Positions 60,963-64,000 of a stretch of DNA of 64,000 nucleotides are shown here, piece by piece (the stretch's first letter is position 1; each line of letters begins with the position of its first letter). A program made the translations under genes and the position numbers. The notes beneath the pieces were generated by a model. The model was not told where the DNA came from. It saw only the letters and a program-made list of their open reading frames with translations, and made no database searches. The stretch covers positions 332,604 to 396,603 of the forward strand of contig NZ_JACWFG010000001.1 of NCBI RefSeq assembly GCF_019749295.1, written 5' to 3'. The stretch comes from Neobacillus niacini (lineage in GTDB: Bacteria; Bacillota; Bacilli; Bacillales; Cytobacillaceae).

Positions 60963-61743
60963 TCTCAATTTCCGATTCCTCCGATTTCTCCGCTTCCAAT
61001 TCATAGGCTTTAAAATAAGAACCTACCTCTAAATCGATAATCCCTTTTTTGTTATGATCTAATTGGCTTATGATCGAAGGATAATGGACCATTTTTTTCG
61101 AAAAACTTCTCAAAGTAGCGCTGACTTCAAAACCATCGTTCATAAATAAAGAAATATGGTATTGATCCGTTTTTTTCGGTGTATAGTGTATTTCAGAGAT
61201 AGCGTTCAGAACTTCAGTAGGAAGTTCTTCTAATGCAGTAACCATTTCTTTTAGGAAAGCACCTTCTTTAAAGTTAAAAAGAATTGGAGCAGTAACTGGT
61301 ATTTCAGCCACTTTTCTATCCTTTAGGACTTTTCCGTTTTCCATTACAGGAAAATAAGAACGATCATCCTCGAGATACGCAATTTTATTCCTCTCTTGGA
61401 TCTCGATGATAACGGTATTAGGGAAAGTGATTCTTACTTTTGCCTCTTTTATTACATTTAACTTCTCGAGCTCTTGTGCAACAATATCTTTCTTTACACT
61501 CCAAATGTTTGTTTTCTTCGCTATTTCAGCAGTTTCGATAATTTCATTTGTTGACAATAATTCATTTCCTTTAACGGTTACCTTTTTCACATGACTTAAT
61601 GGTGACTGTACATAAGCGACAACGGCAATCATGGTAAAGAACAAAAACAGAAGAATAATCAGTCTTCTATTGGCTTTACGCCGTCTTTGCTCTTTAAGCT
61701 TTGGAATTCGATCCTCAAGAGCAACAATCTTACCTTTATCCAT
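60943..61743 (-). CDS. divIB: Cell division protein DivIB (FtsQ)
   Basis: Bitopic divisome protein that works with DivIC and FtsL. The 266-aa sequence has a basic cytoplasmic tail, one transmembrane helix (LIILLFLFFTMIAVVAYVQ, about residues 30-48), a POTRA domain (SHVKKVTVKGNELLSTNEII) and the beta domain, then an acidic C-terminal tail. GGAGGG lies before the ATG at 61743; the frame to 61776 was rejected. It is downstream of murB after a terminator-like hairpin. Confidence 0.94.
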   Translation of the reverse strand: MDKGKIVALEDRIPKLKEQRRRKANRRLIILLFLFFTMIAVVAYVQSPLSHVKKVTVKGNELLSTNEIIETAEIAKKTNIWSVKKDIVAQELEKLNVIKEAKVRITFPNTVIIEIQERNKIAYLEDDRSYFPVMENGKVLKDRKVAEIPVTAPILFNFKEGAFLKEMVTALEELPTEVLNAISEIHYTPKKTDQYHISLFMNDGFEVSATLRSFSKKMVHYPSIISQLDHNKKGIIDLEVGSYFKAYELEAEKSEESEIENDKGEG

Positions 61744-61835
61744 ACACTTCCCTCCATTAAGAATAACGCTTAGCATGTCCTAAAAGAAAACCTATGATAT
61801 ACTACCCGCTTTTCCTTCGCTGAAAAGCGAAAACA

Positions 61836-61857
61836 ACGGCACGAAAAATCATGCCGT
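61836..61857 (-). terminator. Hairpin after murB
   Basis: ACGGCA/TGCCGT with a 10-nt loop. On the minus strand it is followed by TGTTTTCGCTTTTC. A second small stem (TTCGCT/AGCGAA, about 61816-61831) follows. The 193-bp murB-divIB gap holds nothing else I recognise. Confidence 0.65.
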
Positions 61858-61936
61858 CATTCATTTTCTCAGTTTTTTTCCATATTTATAATGAGTAATT
61901 ATAACACAATATTTGTAGTTAGTACTTTAATTCTTT

Positions 61937-62845
61937 TCACTTTCGGCCAATAATTTCTACCTCAGTTTCCATTTTAACTCCATATAGATTTAATATTTCA
62001 TCTTTAATATATTGAATTAAATCTAGAACATCTTTAGCTGTTGCATTACCGGCATTTACAATAAAATTTCCATGCATTTCCGATATTTTCGCTCCACCAA
62101 TTTGGAAACCTTTTAGACCTGCTTCCTCTATTAATTTACCTGCATAATTTGGCAGCGGGTTTCTGAAGATACTTCCTGCACACGGGAAATTCCAGGGCTG
62201 TGTATCTTTACGATAATCCTTGTTCTTTTGCATTTGTGCAACAATTACTGTCCTATCGCCCTTAGTCAGCTGAAATTCAGCTTCAAGAACAATACCTGGC
62301 CGCTTATTTTGAAGTACTGAAGTCCTGTAAGTAAATTCCATTTCACCGTTCGATAACCATTCAATCGAACCGTCTTCAAACAATATGTGAGCCTTGGTTA
62401 AAATTTTACTGATATCAGAACCATGTGCTCCTGCGTTCATGTATACTGCTCCGCCAACTGATCCAGGAATCCCACTTGCAAATTCAAGTCCAGACAAGCC
62501 CTTCTTCGAAATTAATGTTGATAAACTGACTAAAGAATGTCCTCCCCCAACAGTAATAGTGGACCCATTAATGTCTAGATGGTTCAATCCCGTACCTAAT
62601 TTTATTACCACACCTTCAATACCCTTATCAGAAACAAGAAGATTTGATCCCCTGCCAATTGCTCTCCAAGGGATTTGACGTTCCTTAATAAAGGTCATTA
62701 CTTTTTGTATATTCTCTAATGATGATGGTTCAATAAAGATATCAGCCGGCCCTCCAATTTTCATGGTTGTATGCTGGGATAGCAGTTCATTTCTCTTGAC
62801 TTTGCCAATATTTAATTCTTGTAATTCTGCAAATAATCCGTCCAT
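61937..62845 (-). CDS. murB: UDP-N-acetylenolpyruvoylglucosamine reductase
   Basis: FAD enzyme that reduces UDP-GlcNAc-enolpyruvate to UDP-MurNAc. The 302-aa protein shows [16 protein letters not shown] and the FAD motifs [19 protein letters not shown] and [24 protein letters not shown] (the run is split here only for naming). The catalytic Ser is in [10 protein letters not shown] near residue 225, with [11 protein letters not shown] after it. I chose the ATG at 62845 over 62866 from SD-like GGGTG and family length. It lies between murG and divIB. Confidence 0.95.
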   Translation of the reverse strand: MDGLFAELQELNIGKVKRNELLSQHTTMKIGGPADIFIEPSSLENIQKVMTFIKERQIPWRAIGRGSNLLVSDKGIEGVVIKLGTGLNHLDINGSTITVGGGHSLVSLSTLISKKGLSGLEFASGIPGSVGGAVYMNAGAHGSDISKILTKAHILFEDGSIEWLSNGEMEFTYRTSVLQNKRPGIVLEAEFQLTKGDRTVIVAQMQKNKDYRKDTQPWNFPCAGSIFRNPLPNYAGKLIEEAGLKGFQIGGAKISEMHGNFIVNAGNATAKDVLDLIQYIKDEILNLYGVKMETEVEIIGRK

Positions 62846-62915
62846 TCCTATCACCCTATCTTTCAAAACAAACGTATAGTTTTAGTTTATGCTAAAAACT
62901 TTTTTGGGCTACTTT

Positions 62916-64000
62916 TTATTTTCCTTGGACCAGCTGTTTCATAATTTTATATAATCTTTCAGCAGAGTCAGGGACCCCTAACTTTTTAGCTTTTATTTTC
63001 ATACTCTTTAGATTCTCTTCGTCTAACAAAATTTTATCAATATGATGAATTAAACTTTTACTATTTAAGTCTTTTTCTATTAGTAATTCTGCAGCTCCGT
63101 GATCACTTAATGACCTAGCATTTTTTTCCTGATGATTATTTGTCACATAAGGACTTGGCACGAGTATACTCGGAATTCCTAATGAAGTGATTTCAGCAAG
63201 TGTCGTTGCACCAGCTCTAGAAACAACTAAGTCAATTCCTGCCAGTACCTCAGGCATGTTATGGATAAATGACTTAATCACTACGTTTTTAGGACTGCCT
63301 ACAAGCTCTGCTTCCTTTTGTACATCTTCAAAATGAACATCACCTGTAATATATAATACTTGATATGGCTTTTCACCAAATTGTGATAGCGCCTTTACAA
63401 CAGCATCATTTATTGGTCTTGCACCCCGGCTCCCTCCGAAAATCAATACTGCCGGCATAGTAGTGCTTAATCCAGCAGAAAGCCTTCCTCTGATTCCATC
63501 TTTTCCAATTACTTCTGAGGCACGCGGGTTACCAGTAAACACCACTTTTTCCTTTGGAAAGTGTTCTCTTGCTTCTTCAAAACAAATAGCAACCTTGTTT
63601 ACGTATCTGCTTAAAAATTTATTTGTCAGCCCCGGTACACTATTTTGTTCATGAACAATCGTTGGAATTTTTAACTTTGCTGCTGCATAAACAACTGGAC
63701 CGCAGACATAACCACCTGTTCCAATGACAATATCAGGTTGGAATTCTTTTAACATTCTTCTGCTGTCCCTAGCACCTTTTAAAAATCTTAAAACGGTTTT
63801 GATATTATCCAAGGATAACTTTCTTTTAAACCCTGTAATATGGATTGATTTAAATGGAATCTTTTCCCTTGGGACAATTGTACTCTCCAGTCCATTTTTT
63901 GTCCCTATGTATAAAAATTGCGCATCTTTATTTTCCTTTTGTATCTCCCTTATTAAAGCAAGAGCTGGATATATATGCCCTCCAGTTCCCCCGCCGCTTA
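62916..64000 (-). CDS. murG: UDP-GlcNAc:lipid I GlcNAc transferase MurG (5' end cut by window)
   Basis: Adds GlcNAc to lipid I, forming lipid II on the inner membrane face. The frame stays open to the right edge. About 361 codons are visible, with the N-terminal glycine loop [16 protein letters not shown] at the very edge, so only some five residues are missing. [37 protein letters not shown] and the UDP-GlcNAc site [15 protein letters not shown] follow. A TTG at 63812 gives a shorter apparent ORF, but it is internal. Confidence 0.96.
   Translation of the reverse strand, partial: SGGGTGGHIYPALALIREIQKENKDAQFLYIGTKNGLESTIVPREKIPFKSIHITGFKRKLSLDNIKTVLRFLKGARDSRRMLKEFQPDIVIGTGGYVCGPVVYAAAKLKIPTIVHEQNSVPGLTNKFLSRYVNKVAICFEEAREHFPKEKVVFTGNPRASEVIGKDGIRGRLSAGLSTTMPAVLIFGGSRGARPINDAVVKALSQFGEKPYQVLYITGDVHFEDVQKEAELVGSPKNVVIKSFIHNMPEVLAGIDLVVSRAGATTLAEITSLGIPSILVPSPYVTNNHQEKNARSLSDHGAAELLIEKDLNSKSLIHHIDKILLDEENLKSMKIKAKKLGVPDSAERLYKIMKQLVQGK

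Overview
The window is a continuous stretch of low-GC, endospore-forming Firmicute chromosome. Gene content and order match the Bacillus subtilis murG-to-smc region almost gene for gene, read in reverse (63 protein genes, 61 of them on the minus strand). Sporulation genes (spoVM, sigE, sigG, spoIIGA), PyrR attenuation, FapR control and a T-box ileS leader point to Bacillaceae. Two intergenic repeat types that I recognise from Bacillus-related genomes suggest a Bacillus/Neobacillus/Cytobacillus-like organism, but the species cannot be fixed from the sequence alone. I see no rRNA, tRNA, prophage, transposase, CRISPR array or obvious foreign island.

Layout in the direction of most transcription (high to low coordinates). 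64000-56500: cell wall and division cluster murG (5' end cut), murB, divIB, ylxW, ylxX, sbp, ftsA, ftsZ. 56430-53500: sporulation sigma cluster spoIIGA, sigE, sigG behind a spoIIG-type promoter. 53500-49500: ylmC, ylmD, ylmE, sepF, ylmG, ylmH, divIVA. 49500-44470: T-box-controlled ileS, a DksA-like protein, lspA, rluD. 44470-32600: the full pyrimidine operon pyrR-pyrP-pyrB-pyrC-carA-carB-pyrK-pyrD-pyrF-pyrE with three PyrR attenuators. 32570-27990: divergent pair rqcH (plus strand) and a Ca2+ P-type ATPase.

27870-12880: a housekeeping run yicC, remA, gmk, rpoZ, coaBC, priA, def, fmt, rsmB, rlmN, prpC, prkC, rsgA, rpe, thiN, spoVM. Then rpmB (plus strand) and divergent asp23, fakA, sdaAB, sdaAA, recG. 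6300-1: fatty-acid/phospholipid operon fapR, plsX, fabD, fabG, acpP, followed by rnc and the 5' part of smc, which runs off the left edge.

The region mixes envelope growth, division, lipid and nucleotide supply with translation quality control and sporulation. Genes are tightly packed with many ATGA or TAATG overlaps. Several operon promoters have their -35 hexamer inside the preceding gene's stop codon (pyrR, ileS) or terminator stem (fapR). No wholly new system is evident. The most interesting points are regulatory: the FapR promoter nested in the recG terminator, the 22-bp-spacer spoIIG-like promoter with Spo0A-box-like sites, perfect 0A-box matches in the divIVA and pyr promoters, a palindrome over the asp23 promoter, and large hairpin repeats in intergenic spaces including inside the fab operon. 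Start codons below were chosen from Shine-Dalgarno (SD) spacing and remembered family lengths; no alignment was run.
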